Source of the DNA: Porphyromonadaceae bacterium UBA7572
Lineage (GTDB): Bacteria > Bacteroidota > Bacteroidia > Bacteroidales > Muribaculaceae
DNA length: 24,721 nucleotides
Direction: 5' to 3'
Assembly: GCA_002476625.1 (NCBI GenBank)
Contig: DLLC01000057.1
Span: forward strand, 1 to 24,721
Positions 1 to 8,087 of the stretch are shown here, piece by piece. The translations under genes and the position numbers were made by a program. The stretch's first letter is position 1, and each line of letters begins with the position of its first letter. The notes below the pieces were generated by a model. That model had not been told where the DNA came from. It worked only from the letters and a program-made list of their open reading frames with translations, and ran no database searches.

Positions 1-1
1 A

Positions 2-79
2 ATTTTGCACTTGCTGTTGGACGACTCTACATCCGAACGTCATATTGAAGCCACGGATAAAATCAGGGGGCGCAAATAG
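2..79 (+). CDS. 3' end of an unidentified protein (partial)
   Basis: One forward frame is open from the window edge to a TAG stop at 77-79 and gives a plausible charged C-terminus ending DKIRGRK. Only 25 codons are visible, so no family can be named. The frame is chosen because its residue and codon use resemble the neighbouring genes, but another forward frame is also open here, so chance remains possible. If real, it is the gene just upstream of ruvB, ending 48 bases before the ruvB start. Confidence 0.35.
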   Translation: MLHLLLDDSTSERHIEATDKIRGRK

Positions 80-99
80 AGTGGAATGGATTTTTTTTG

Positions 100-107
100 T
101 AAATTTG
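100..107 (+). promoter_or_regulatory. Candidate -7 element of ruvB promoter
   Basis: TAAATTTG matches the Bacteroidetes TAnnTTTG -7 consensus and lies 20 bases before the ruvB ATG. No clear TTTG -33 element is at the right distance, so this is a one-element match. Confidence 0.4.
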
Positions 108-127
108 CTTCTTAAAATAATCAGACG

Positions 128-1156
128 ATGATGGATGAAAATTTTGACATAAGGAAGGAGCGCAACGTGGGCGACCAGGACGTGGAAAAGGCGCTGCGAC
201 CTGTGCGCTTTGAGGACTTTTCCGGCCAAGATAAAATTTTGGAGAACCTGCGTGTGTTTGTGTCGGCGGCAAGGCTCCGTGGCGAGGCTCTCGACCACAC
301 TCTTTTCTACGGTCCTCCCGGGCTGGGCAAAACCACGCTGAGCAACATCATTGCCAACGAGCTGGGCGTAGGCTTCAAGGTTACCTCTGGCCCTGTGCTC
401 GACAAGCCGGGCGACTTGGCCGGGCTGCTCACCTCGCTTGAGGAGAACGATGTGCTTTTCATCGACGAGATTCACCGCCTGAGCCCTGTGGTGGAGGAGT
501 ACCTCTACTCGGCAATGGAGGATTACCGCATCGACATCATGATTGACAAGGGCCCTGGAGCGCGCTCGGTGCAGCTGTCGCTTGCTCCATTCACGCTCAT
601 CGGCGCCACCACACGAAGCGGACTGCTCACCTCCCCTCTTCGGGCGCGCTTTGGCATCAACTGCCACTTGGAATACTACAACCACGAGGTGCTGGAGCAG
701 ATTGTGAAGCGGTCGGCCCACTTGCTGGGCGTGCCCATCACCGACGACGCCGCTCTGGAGATTTCGCTCCGCAGCCGCGGCACACCGCGTATCGCCAACT
801 CGCTGCTCCGGCGCGTGCGCGACTTCGCGCAGGTGAAGGGCTCTGGAAAAATCGACACCGCCATTGCCCGTTACGCCCTTGAGGCACTGAACATCGACAA
901 ATACGGACTCGACGAGACCGACAACAAGATCCTGCTCACGATCATCGACAAGTTTAAGGGCGGCCCTGTGGGGCTCAACACCATAGCCATGTCGCTCAGT
1001 GAAGACCCCGGCACCATTGAGGAGGTGTACGAACCCTACCTCGTGAAGGAGGGCTTCATCAACCGTACGCCTCGTGGTAGAGAGGTCACAGAGTTGGCCT
1101 ACAAGCACTTGGGGCGCAAAGCTGTATCAAGTTCGGGCAGTCTGTTTGACGAATAG
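128..1156 (+). CDS. ruvB: Holliday junction branch-migration helicase RuvB
   Basis: RuvB is the AAA+ motor that, with RuvA, drives branch migration of Holliday junctions before RuvC cleavage. The 342-residue protein is full length for the family. Visible motifs are Walker A GPPGLGKT at residues 62-69, Walker B with DEIH at 113-116, the GATTRSG sensor region near 159-165, the arginine-finger segment LRARFG at 171-176, and sensor 2 RGTPRIAN at 217-224. A C-terminal winged-helix region follows at about 260-330, including TPRGREVTELA. The gene starts with two consecutive ATG codons, and the second (131) is equally possible. ruvA and ruvC are not in the window, as is common in Bacteroidetes. The flippase gene follows on the same strand after 103 bases. 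Confidence 0.98.
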   Translation: MMDENFDIRKERNVGDQDVEKALRPVRFEDFSGQDKILENLRVFVSAARLRGEALDHTLFYGPPGLGKTTLSNIIANELGVGFKVTSGPVLDKPGDLAGLLTSLEENDVLFIDEIHRLSPVVEEYLYSAMEDYRIDIMIDKGPGARSVQLSLAPFTLIGATTRSGLLTSPLRARFGINCHLEYYNHEVLEQIVKRSAHLLGVPITDDAALEISLRSRGTPRIANSLLRRVRDFAQVKGSGKIDTAIARYALEALNIDKYGLDETDNKILLTIIDKFKGGPVGLNTIAMSLSEDPGTIEEVYEPYLVKEGFINRTPRGREVTELAYKHLGRKAVSSSGSLFDE

Positions 1157-1259
1157 GGTGCCTCCCAATCCCCGGTGCAGTACCAGGGTCTTACAATAGT
1201 TCCCCTGGGTCGCTATCACGCATTATATTACTCATCACATATTACATAATTGAATTATT

Positions 1260-2753
1260 GTGGCTACAAATTTAAAATCACTTGCAAAAGACACTGCCAT
1301 ATACGGCGTAAGCAGCATTTTCGGGCGTTTTCTCAATTATCTGCTTGTGCCCCTCTACACCGCCACCCTCTCCGCCGCATCGGGCGGCTATGGCGTAATC
1401 ACCAACCTCTACGCATGGACTGCGTTGCTGCTGGTGATACTCACTTTCGGCATGGAGACCACCTTTTTCCGCTTTGCCAACAAAGCGGGTGAAGACGCCG
1501 GTAAGGTCTACAGCACCACACTCGTGGCTGTGGGCGCAGTGGCACTGATGTTTGTGGCAGCCGTGGTGGGCTTCCTCCCAAGCATTTCTGCCGCCCTCGG
1601 CTATGCCGGCCATGAGTCGTGGGTGGCCTCAATGGCGATTATCGTGGCGCTCGATGCGTTTCAGGCTATTCCGTTCGCATATCTCCGCTACAAGAAAAAG
1701 CCTATCAAGTTTGCTGGGCTGAAGTTGGCGTTCATTTTCGTGAACATCTTGCTCAACCTGCTCTATTTCCTGATTCTGCCGGCCATGAAGTGTAACCTCT
1801 TCGGCATGTACGACGCTCAGTTTACGCTGAATGTGGGCTATGTGTTCTACATCAACCTCGTGACCACAGGCGCCATCACCTTCCTGTTCTGGAAAGAGCT
1901 GGTGTGCATCAAGTGGAGTTTCGACACCGCACTGCTGAAGCGAATGCTGGGCTACAGCTGGCCCATTCTGGTGCTGGGCATAGCCGGCATCCTCAACCAA
2001 GCCGCCGACAAGATACTCTTCCCCATCATCTACAAAGCCGCCGACCAGCAGAAGCAGCTGGGCATCTATGGCGCGGCGGTGAAGATAGCCATGATTATGG
2101 CACTGATCACCCAGGCGTTTCGCTATGCCTACGAGCCGTTTGTGTTTGGCAAGAGCAAGGACAAGGACAACAAAGACACCTACGCCAAGGCGATGAAATA
2201 CTTCATCATGTTCACCCTCTTCGCCTTCCTTGCCGTGATTGCGGGCATCGACGTGCTCAAGCGCATTATCGCCCCTGACTACTGGGAAGGCTTGAAAGTG
2301 GTGCCCATTGTGATGGCGGCTGAAATCATGATGGGTGTGTACTTCAACCTCTCGTTCTGGTACAAGCTCATCGACAAGACCATCTGGGGCGCGGTGTTCT
2401 CCTTTGTGGGCTGCGCTGTGCTGCTGGGCATCAACTTCCTGTTTGTGCCGCATTATGGCTACATGGCATGCGCCTGGGGAGGATTTGCCGGCTACGGCAC
2501 TGCTATGGTGCTGAGCTACTTCGTGGGACAGAAATACTACCCCATAGCCTACCCGATGAAGGACATCGCCATCTACACGCTGCTCGCTGCGGCACTGTTC
2601 GCCGCTATGCAGTGGCATCCGTTTGGCTCACAGATGCCCTACACGCTTTACCGCTGTGTGCTGCTGACGGTGTTTTTTATCGTGATGTTCAAGCGCGAGC
2701 ACATGGCAGAGATGTTTGCAAAATTACCATTAGTGGGTAAGCACTTCCGGTAA
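1260..2753 (+). CDS. Polysaccharide/lipid-linked oligosaccharide flippase (MOP superfamily, Wzx/PST type)
   Basis: This is a 497-residue very hydrophobic protein with roughly 12-14 membrane segments and an N-terminus (KDTAIYGVSSIFGRFLNYLL) typical of the polysaccharide-biosynthesis flippases of the MATE/MVF/PST group. Such proteins move lipid-linked sugars across the inner membrane. A TGA stop lies in frame at 1251-1253, so translation must begin at the GTG at 1260 or later, and homologous N-termini fit the GTG. No glycosyltransferase cluster surrounds it, so the substrate cannot be inferred. It could serve O-antigen, capsule or another undecaprenyl-linked glycan. A weak inverted repeat (CCAGGG 1183-1188, CCCTGG 1203-1208) lies in the 103-base gap from ruvB but has no T-run. 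The gene may be transcribed with ruvB. Confidence 0.88.
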   Translation: MATNLKSLAKDTAIYGVSSIFGRFLNYLLVPLYTATLSAASGGYGVITNLYAWTALLLVILTFGMETTFFRFANKAGEDAGKVYSTTLVAVGAVALMFVAAVVGFLPSISAALGYAGHESWVASMAIIVALDAFQAIPFAYLRYKKKPIKFAGLKLAFIFVNILLNLLYFLILPAMKCNLFGMYDAQFTLNVGYVFYINLVTTGAITFLFWKELVCIKWSFDTALLKRMLGYSWPILVLGIAGILNQAADKILFPIIYKAADQQKQLGIYGAAVKIAMIMALITQAFRYAYEPFVFGKSKDKDNKDTYAKAMKYFIMFTLFAFLAVIAGIDVLKRIIAPDYWEGLKVVPIVMAAEIMMGVYFNLSFWYKLIDKTIWGAVFSFVGCAVLLGINFLFVPHYGYMACAWGGFAGYGTAMVLSYFVGQKYYPIAYPMKDIAIYTLLAAALFAAMQWHPFGSQMPYTLYRCVLLTVFFIVMFKREHMAEMFAKLPLVGKHFR

Positions 2754-2811
2754 GCGCGCTATTTTATGGTTTTTTCCACGTTTCTCTGTGCGCAATTCCA
2801 TTGGTTTTCTT

Positions 2812-2819
2812 TATCTTTG
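2812..2819 (+). promoter_or_regulatory. Candidate -7 element for the GH25 gene
   Basis: TATCTTTG fits TAnnTTTG and lies 32 bases before the ATG at 2852. A weak -33 candidate, TGTG at 2787-2790, is 21 bases upstream. Confidence 0.5.
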
Positions 2820-2851
2820 TGAACAATTAGCTACAAGCAAGATATACACGA

Positions 2852-4210
2852 ATGTTTGATTTCACTGTTCTTCGTCTGAGGGTTGCGCTTGCCGCATTGC
2901 TGCTTGCCGCTGCGGTGGGCATGGCGTGCGCACAGGTGAAAGTGAACGGAACGACGGCAAACTTGATTTACGACGGCATCGATGTATCGAGCTACCAGAA
3001 AGACATCGACTGGAGCGCGACCGCACAAGACAAAAACATCAAATTCGTGTATGTGAAAGCCACCGAGGGCGCCACCTACCGATCACGCCACTATCAAATC
3101 AACATCGACAACGCTCGACAATACGGCATACTGGTGGGCGCATACCACTTTTTTCGCCCCAACATTTCTGTGGAGAAGCAATTCCTCAATTTCACCTCCA
3201 TTGTGAAAAAGGAGGAGCAAGACCTGATTCCACTGATCGACATAGAGGTGCGCGGCAACATTCCCGTGCAGGCTATGGTAGACTCTGTGCTCTCTTTCGC
3301 CGAAAAACTGGAGCGGCACTACGGCTGCCGTCCTATGATATACACGGGCAGCGCATTCTACAACTCCTACCTCAGCGGCAGGGTGAATGGATACCCGCTT
3401 TTCATCGCGCGATACTCTAAGGTGGAGCCTCGCCTTGTGGGGGGCGCGAAATGGGTGTTGTGGCAATTCTCCGAAAAAGGTGTGATCGCGGGCATTGACC
3501 ACGCAGTGGACCTCTGTCGGTTCAACAAAGGCTGCGGGCTGAACGACATACGCATCAAGGGAGGAAAGCATTCACGCACCTCGCGCCAGCGCCAGCAGGC
3601 TTCCGTACCGCCCCGACAGAAAAACGGAGCGCTGGAGCAGCGCCGTGTGCCCGACAGAAAGGAGACCGCAAAACAGCGGAAAGAACGCGAGAAAGCAGAA
3701 AAAGAGGCGCAAAAAATGGCGGAAAAGCGCCGAGCCGAAGAGGCTAAAGAGGCAGAGCGCCTGGCCAAGCAAAAGGAAAAACTGAGAAAACTCAGGGAAA
3801 AAGAGGAGAAAGAGGCCGAAAAACAGGCGCAAAAACGCCAGGAGAAGGCCAGAAAAGAAGCCCTGAAGCAAAAAGAAAAAGAGGAAAAACTGCGCCAAGA
3901 GCAGGCCAAACGCCAGCAGAAAGAGCGCGAAGACTCTCTGAAAAAGAAAGAAAAAGAGCGCCAGGAGCAGGCCAAACGCCGGCAGTCCAATGTACGCGCT
4001 CAGCAGCAGCCTCCGGCAGCCAAGCCACGCCAGGAGCAAAAGGCTACGCCTTCCGTGAAGCAGCAGAGCAAGCCAGCCGCAGAAAAAGCACGCAAAGTTT
4101 CCGAGGCCAAGAAGCAGCCCGCAAGAAAGCAAAGCCAAAATCAGAAAGCCTCAAGCAAAGGCCGCCGGGTGAACCAAAGCAGTGCCGACAACGACGACAT
4201 CTACTTCTAA
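2852..4210 (+). CDS. Secreted GH25 muramidase (lysozyme) with charged coiled-coil tail
   Basis: GH25 enzymes hydrolyse the beta-1,4 bond between N-acetylmuramic acid and N-acetylglucosamine in peptidoglycan. Residues 1-27 form a signal peptide (hydrophobic 11-24, likely cleavage after ACA27), so the protein is exported. The GH25 domain covers about 40-228: IDVSSYQ with Asp44, KATEG at 69-73, AYHFFRP, the catalytic pair in DIE at 130-132, WQFSEKG at 204-210, and VDLCRF with Asp220. Residues about 240-452 are an extreme Lys/Glu/Gln/Arg-rich low-complexity region, probably a long helix or KEKE-type coil, ending in NDDDIYF. The family often ends after the catalytic domain, so the tail is an addition of about 210 residues. 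It may position the enzyme in the periplasm or bind an anionic surface. The gene looks monocistronic, with its own promoter and a converging terminator downstream. A role in cell-wall remodelling is more likely than interbacterial attack, but this is inference. Confidence 0.92.
   Translation: MFDFTVLRLRVALAALLLAAAVGMACAQVKVNGTTANLIYDGIDVSSYQKDIDWSATAQDKNIKFVYVKATEGATYRSRHYQINIDNARQYGILVGAYHFFRPNISVEKQFLNFTSIVKKEEQDLIPLIDIEVRGNIPVQAMVDSVLSFAEKLERHYGCRPMIYTGSAFYNSYLSGRVNGYPLFIARYSKVEPRLVGGAKWVLWQFSEKGVIAGIDHAVDLCRFNKGCGLNDIRIKGGKHSRTSRQRQQASVPPRQKNGALEQRRVPDRKETAKQRKEREKAEKEAQKMAEKRRAEEAKEAERLAKQKEKLRKLREKEEKEAEKQAQKRQEKARKEALKQKEKEEKLRQEQAKRQQKEREDSLKKKEKERQEQAKRRQSNVRAQQQPPAAKPRQEQKATPSVKQQSKPAAEKARKVSEAKKQPARKQSQNQKASSKGRRVNQSSADNDDIYF
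3892..3985 (+). repeat. Near-identical 28-base repeats inside the GH25 tail
   Basis: The 28-base stretch at 3892-3919 recurs at 3958-3985 with two mismatches, in the same reading frame, 66 bases (22 codons) apart. Both encode a peptide of the form RQEQAKRxQ. This indicates that the charged tail grew by in-frame duplication. Confidence 0.75.
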
Positions 4211-4250
4211 GCCTCCCCCCCACACACTCTCCAAGCCACCGCTTTCATGT

Positions 4251-4278
4251 GAAAAAATATGGCAGTTTTTGACTGCTA
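4251..4278 (-). terminator. Rho-independent terminator for manC
   Basis: On the minus strand a stem (GCAGT/ACTGC core, 4262-4266 and 4272-4276, extendable to 7 pairs with one wobble) is followed by ATATTTTTTC. It begins 11 bases past the manC stop. It also lies between two convergent genes and could weakly stop the GH25 transcript. Confidence 0.6.
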
Positions 4279-4288
4279 CTGTTCTTAC

Positions 4289-5380
4289 TTATAGGTATTC
4301 GTCGCCATAGGTGGCCTTCACCTCTCGCACATAGTTGCGGATTTTCTGCTCCTCGGAGCGAGGCACTATCAGCAGGGCGTTGTCACTGTCGGCGATGATA
4401 TAGTCGTTGAGCCCAGAAGCCACTACCAGCTTGTCGGGCTTAGCCGACACGATATTGCCACGGCAGTTCATCATCATTGCGGTTGTGCCCTGCGTCACAT
4501 TTCCGTCGCGCGTCTTTGGAATGGCATCGTAGAGCGAGCCCCATGTGCCGAGGTCGGTCCATCCGATGCCGTCCACGCGGAGCACTGCCACGTTGGTGGC
4601 CTTTTCAAGCACGGCATAGTCGATTGATATGCTCTGGCTGGCGGCGTAAATCTCGCTGACAAACTCCATCTCCTTGTCTGTGCCGTATATACCCTCGCCC
4701 TCACGGAACCGGGGCGACACTTTCGACGAGGCACTGTCGGCGTAGAGGGCCTTGATGATGGCATCTGCGCTCCAGAAAAATATACCTGTGTTCCAGTAAA
4801 ACTCTCCGCTGTCAACAAACACCTTCGCCAGCTCCGGATCGGGCTTCTCGGTAAAGGTTTTCACCCAGGCAAACTCTCCGTCAATCTCCTTGCCCTGCTG
4901 AATATAGCCATAGCGGGTTTCGGGATGTGTGGGCTTCACGCCAAAGGTGAGCAGCGTGTCGGTATGCTCCACAAACTCAAACGCCTTCACCAGGCTCAGC
5001 CTGAACTCATCTACACGAAGAATGAGATTGTCGCACGGTGCCACCATGATTTTCGCGTCGGGGTTGATGGTCTTGATGTGGTAGGCGGCCCACGCTGTGC
5101 CAGGGGCTGTGCGCCTGCGTGCCGGCTCGAGCAGTATCTGGCTGTCGCTGATTTCTGGCACTTGCTCCTTCACTAAGTGGGCATACTCTTTTTGGGTGAG
5201 CATAAAAATATTTTCTTGAGGGACAATGTCTTTCAGGCGCGCCACAGTGAGCTGTAGCAGCGATTGTCCAGTTCCAAGGAAGTCGATGAATTGTTTTGGC
5301 ATCTGTGTGCGGCTCTTTGGCCACAGGCGGCTTCCGCATCCGCCACACATGATCACACAGTATCTGTTATTGTCGGTCAT
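4289..5380 (-). CDS. manC: Mannose-1-phosphate guanylyltransferase
   Basis: This enzyme converts mannose-1-phosphate and GTP to GDP-mannose and pyrophosphate in the cytoplasm. It supplies mannose, fucose and related sugars to capsule, LPS and glycoproteins. The N-terminal nucleotide-binding loop is GGCGSRLWPKSR at residues 13-24 followed by PKQF. Further family signatures are the RRRTAPGTA segment, the VAPCDNLI segment (family VxPSDH position), FTEKPD and EFYWNTGIFFW. At 363 residues it is the short form, with the transferase and left-handed beta-helix parts but without the C-terminal cupin isomerase domain of bifunctional ManC/AlgA. The Cys in GGCG replaces the more usual Ser or Thr. It has its own terminator. 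I found no clear -7 element in the 166 bases upstream. Confidence 0.94.
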   Translation of the reverse strand: MTDNNRYCVIMCGGCGSRLWPKSRTQMPKQFIDFLGTGQSLLQLTVARLKDIVPQENIFMLTQKEYAHLVKEQVPEISDSQILLEPARRRTAPGTAWAAYHIKTINPDAKIMVAPCDNLILRVDEFRLSLVKAFEFVEHTDTLLTFGVKPTHPETRYGYIQQGKEIDGEFAWVKTFTEKPDPELAKVFVDSGEFYWNTGIFFWSADAIIKALYADSASSKVSPRFREGEGIYGTDKEMEFVSEIYAASQSISIDYAVLEKATNVAVLRVDGIGWTDLGTWGSLYDAIPKTRDGNVTQGTTAMMMNCRGNIVSAKPDKLVVASGLNDYIIADSDNALLIVPRSEEQKIRNYVREVKATYGDEYL

Positions 5381-5546
5381 ACTCTGGTTTTACTTGGTTG
5401 TTCTACATTGATATGCTAATATAGCAACTTTTCTCCTAATAACGCATACCGATTAGGGAAAATTTTAAGGAGTGATGTGATTTTATGATTTTTTAGAAGC
5501 AGAGTGGGCTTTACCCAAATTTTTCAAGCCATTTCTTTGTGCCGCA

Positions 5547-6101
5547 CTATTCCATATTGCCTTTCCACAGCATCAGCACGAACAGGAAAAGGAGTGCTAA
5601 AATCACCAGCCAGGCCACAATGCTGAACCGCAGACTGGCGGGCTCATGGTGACGGGTGATGAAGTCGGGGGTTTTTATGAAAGGAAGCGCAGTGAGCCTC
5701 TGCTCCACAGTGGCAGCCTCAGCGACCTTCGCCGAAGATTGTCCCTCGGCACGTCCGGAAGACTGCGCCGCAGACGACTGGATGGCGCTTCCCTGCGTTT
5801 GTCCCTCCACTGAGGGTGCCGGCATAGCATCGGCCATGGGTAGCGGATTGCCGCAATAAGGGCAGAATTTAAGCCCTTTACCTGGCAGACGGCTACCACA
5901 ACTGGGGCAGAAAGCGATTTCGCCCTGTGCAGGTGCCTGCGTGGAAGCCTGGTCGGCAACTGGCTGCTCCGAAGGAAGCTGGCTGAGGTCAACGGTAAAT
6001 TCGCTCACACACTGTGGACAAATCACCACCCCGCCGCTGGCCTTGAGTTTAGCCACCGACAGCGACTGCTTTTTTCCGCAATGTGGACATCTTATTTCCA
6101 T
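5547..6101 (-). CDS. Zinc-ribbon membrane protein, function unknown
   Basis: The 184-residue protein begins with an MJ0042-type zinc ribbon, CPHCGKKQ at residues 5-12 with a matching CPQC near 34-37. A second ribbon follows: CPSCGSRLPGKGLKFCPYCG. A Ser/Gln/Ala-rich linker comes next. A single hydrophobic helix near the C-terminus (about 159-177, SIVAWLVILALLFLFVLML) ends with a short KGNME tail. The order suggests a tail-anchored protein with cytoplasmic zinc ribbons. Such proteins are often annotated only as zinc-ribbon domain-containing, and no reaction can be assigned. It lies between manC and a lipoprotein gene on the same strand but has its own good promoter, so it is probably a separate transcription unit. 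Confidence 0.8.
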   Translation of the reverse strand: MEIRCPHCGKKQSLSVAKLKASGGVVICPQCVSEFTVDLSQLPSEQPVADQASTQAPAQGEIAFCPSCGSRLPGKGLKFCPYCGNPLPMADAMPAPSVEGQTQGSAIQSSAAQSSGRAEGQSSAKVAEAATVEQRLTALPFIKTPDFITRHHEPASLRFSIVAWLVILALLFLFVLMLWKGNME

Positions 6102-6168
6102 AGTTAAAGCCTGTGTTTATCTCTTCAGGATAGAAGTGTGTGATCCTATATGGATTGCGTACACACTG

Positions 6169-6176
6169 CAAAGTTA
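6169..6176 (-). promoter_or_regulatory. Candidate promoter -7 element of the zinc-ribbon gene
   Basis: The minus strand reads TAACTTTG, a perfect TAnnTTTG match. TTGG, close to the TTTG -33 element, lies 19 bases upstream (6196-6199). The implied leader is about 60 bases. Confidence 0.55.
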
Positions 6177-6298
6177 CAAAAAAAATACTTCTGTCCCAAC
6201 CGCCAAATTAGCGACATAGGGGAGCTACGCTGCGAAAAGTGTTGCGTCCTGCCATTCAAACCGGGGGTACGCAAACGCATACTCTCCGCTTTCCACAC

Positions 6299-7027
6299 CT
6301 ATTTTTCCTCTTTCTTTTCCTTCACCTCCTTGCGGTAAGCCTCTGCCGACTGATTGAGCGAAGCCCTTGCGGCATTGTACTCCTCGTTGAACTCCGCGTC
6401 CGTAAGCTGATAGTCGGGATCGTCCTTGTGCCTAATGGCGAGCTGGTCGTTGGCCTCCTTCGCCTTGGCACGATTGTCGATAATCTGGTAGATGTTGATT
6501 TTGTTCAACAAAGCCTGGTCCACAAGCTCTGCATTGTGGGCACTGTCGGCTATCAGCCTGTCGCATTTGCTCAGCGCTCGTTCAGCCACCATGTTCATCG
6601 AGTCGAGCTTTCCCTCCATGCGGTATTTGCCGGCATAGAACTGAAGGCGTACAAAATCATCGGGGTTGTGGCTGAGCAGGTGTTCTTGAATGTCCATCGC
6701 CTCGCGCATTCGCCCACTTCTTGCCAGCAGTTGCGCACGTGTGAAGGCAGTGTTGAAGCGTCCCTGCTGGGTGGTGTCGATCCGCGCGATGCTGTCGTTG
6801 ATGCTCATGGCCTGATGCAGCAGTTCCGGGTCGGGCTTCTCGTCGTACTGGTCGATAAGCATACGCACCTCCTCCGCCATGGCTGCCACACGCTCACTGT
6901 CGGTGACGGGCGTTGACATGGATGTCACCATCGAGTCAAGATGGCCGCTTGCCGTGCCGCGGCCCTCACCGCCGTGGCAGCACCACATCAGCGGCACCAA
7001 GCCCATAGCCAAAAGAATCTGTTTCAC
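6299..7027 (-). CDS. TPR-like envelope protein, probable lipoprotein
   Basis: This is a 242-residue protein with an N-terminal signal segment (MKQILLAMGLVPLMW) ending in adjacent cysteines at 16-17. That suggests lipidation, although Trp at -1 makes a poor lipobox. The rest is helical with TPR-like spacing, for example RAQLLARSGRMREAMDIQEHL followed by HNPDDFVRLQFYAGKY, and a Lys/Glu-rich C-terminus. TPR-like lipoproteins of this type usually scaffold other proteins in the envelope, and no enzyme motif is visible. The start at 7027 is preferred because it gives the signal segment. It is transcribed divergently from the TPR membrane protein at 7281, which may be only a shared fold. Confidence 0.75.
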   Translation of the reverse strand: MKQILLAMGLVPLMWCCHGGEGRGTASGHLDSMVTSMSTPVTDSERVAAMAEEVRMLIDQYDEKPDPELLHQAMSINDSIARIDTTQQGRFNTAFTRAQLLARSGRMREAMDIQEHLLSHNPDDFVRLQFYAGKYRMEGKLDSMNMVAERALSKCDRLIADSAHNAELVDQALLNKINIYQIIDNRAKAKEANDQLAIRHKDDPDYQLTDAEFNEEYNAARASLNQSAEAYRKEVKEKKEEK

Positions 7028-7138
7028 TTGTGTAATAGAATGAATTAAGTAAATGGGCGCCGGCGGAATTTATATCAAACTCTGACACACACCCGGCAGC
7101 GCTAAATTCGTAATATCGGTAATCTCCGTTTTTGCGTG

Positions 7139-7146
7139 CAAATTTA
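7139..7146 (-). promoter_or_regulatory. Candidate -7 element of the TPR-like lipoprotein gene
   Basis: The minus strand reads TAAATTTG (TAnnTTTG). This implies a leader of about 105 bases. No -33 match is seen. Confidence 0.42.
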
Positions 7147-7232
7147 CTCAATTTGAGCATATAACGGATAGGTTTTTAGCCCTTTTTTGAAAAATATTCA
7201 CTGAATTACTTTTAAATCACAATAATTACTAT

Positions 7233-7240
7233 TAATTTTG
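7233..7240 (+). promoter_or_regulatory. Candidate -7 element of the TPR membrane protein gene
   Basis: TAATTTTG fits TAnnTTTG and lies 40 bases before the ATG at 7281. It is divergent from the minus-strand element at 7139-7146, so the intergenic region holds two promoters facing apart. Confidence 0.5.
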
Positions 7241-7280
7241 CGAGCTGAAACATTGAATTTATTTTAGTTAAACATACGAC

Positions 7281-7943
7281 ATGGCTAAACAAGACATTAA
7301 ACAAACTCGCACAACTGTTGACGAAGTGAACGAAACGCTCACCTCATGGGAGCAGAAAGTTGAAAACAACAAAAAGCTCATCTACATCGGCGTGGCCGCC
7401 GTGATTGTAGTGTTTGCCGCTGTTGCCATCTTTATTGCAGTTCGCAACAATGGTATGCAAGATGCTCAAAATATGGTCAACAAGGCTGATATGGAATATA
7501 TGACAAAGGGCGACTCCGCAGGTCTCGTGGCCTACAAGAAAGCTGCCAATGAATCATACGCTCCTGCCAACCGTGCCGCCCAGATGGCAGCCACCATTCT
7601 TTACAAGCAGAAAAAATACGACGAGGCTATCCAGCTCCTTGAGGGCTCCGACGCCAACGGCAAAATCATGGGCCCCGCAGCGCTCTCGCTCCTGGCCGAC
7701 TGCTATGTGAACAAAAAGAACTACGACCAAGCCATCAGCACCTACGACAAGGCCATCAGCAAGGCTGGCGACAACGAGTCGCTCACTCCTATCTTCATGA
7801 AGAAGAAGGCCACAGTGCTTCACGCCACAAAAAAATACGACGAGGAGCTGGCCGTGTATGAAGACATGAAGGCTAAGTTCCCAAGCTATGCGCTTAATAT
7901 CAACATCGACAAATACATTGAGCGTGCAAAGGCTTCTAAATAA
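7281..7943 (+). CDS. Inner-membrane-anchored TPR protein (YfgM-like architecture)
   Basis: The 220-residue protein has a short cytoplasmic N-terminus, one membrane helix at about residues 33-54 (LIYIGVAAVIVVFAAVAIFIAV), and a C-terminal array of TPR helices from about 85 to 215. Visible repeats include YKQKKYDEAIQLLE, YVNKKNYDQAISTYDKAI and ATKKYDEELAVYEDMKAKFP. This matches the tetratricopeptide membrane proteins annotated in Bacteroidetes. By analogy with YfgM, it may assist periplasmic protein maturation, but that function is inferred from architecture only. It has its own promoter and ends 38 bases before the base of a strong terminator. Confidence 0.85.
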   Translation: MAKQDIKQTRTTVDEVNETLTSWEQKVENNKKLIYIGVAAVIVVFAAVAIFIAVRNNGMQDAQNMVNKADMEYMTKGDSAGLVAYKKAANESYAPANRAAQMAATILYKQKKYDEAIQLLEGSDANGKIMGPAALSLLADCYVNKKNYDQAISTYDKAISKAGDNESLTPIFMKKKATVLHATKKYDEELAVYEDMKAKFPSYALNINIDKYIERAKASK

Positions 7944-7981
7944 ATTCACAGTAAAGCACTCTTGACACAAAGCAAGATAAC

Positions 7982-8022
7982 AAGGGTTGGATGAATCATC
8001 ACGATTATCCAACCTTTTTTTA
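7982..8022 (+). terminator. Strong intrinsic terminator
   Basis: GGTTGGAT (7985-7992) pairs with ATCCAACC (8007-8014). An inner AATC/GATT stem lies beyond a one-base bulge, and the outer arm is extended by A-T pairs into a run of seven T. It separates the TPR gene from pyrH. Confidence 0.85.
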
Positions 8023-8030
8023 TAAATTTG
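8023..8030 (+). promoter_or_regulatory. Candidate -7 element of pyrH promoter
   Basis: TAAATTTG begins directly after the upstream terminator and 65 bases before the pyrH ATG. No -33 TTTG is visible because the terminator stem occupies that position. Confidence 0.5.
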
Positions 8031-8087
8031 TAGCGACATTTTTTATCAATCACAATAATCTAAAAAGAATACAAAGACACTATTATT

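Noticed and set aside
1183..1208. CCAGGG/CCCTGG inverted repeat as a ruvB terminator
   Set aside because: Only six pairs with a 14-base loop and no T-run follow.
1629..2618. Long minus-strand open frame opposite the flippase
   Set aside because: Its residues (many His, Gln, Val runs) are those of an antisense shadow of the membrane protein, and the plus-strand frame has clear family features.
3572..4138. Minus-strand Leu/Phe-rich frame opposite the GH25 tail
   Set aside because: It is the complement of the Lys/Glu-rich codons (AAG/GAG reversed gives CTT/CTC), so its apparent hydrophobicity is an artefact.
6966..7160. Minus-strand frame overlapping the start of the TPR-like lipoprotein gene
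   Set aside because: It runs through the promoter region and overlaps a gene with a clear signal segment in another frame. No family features.
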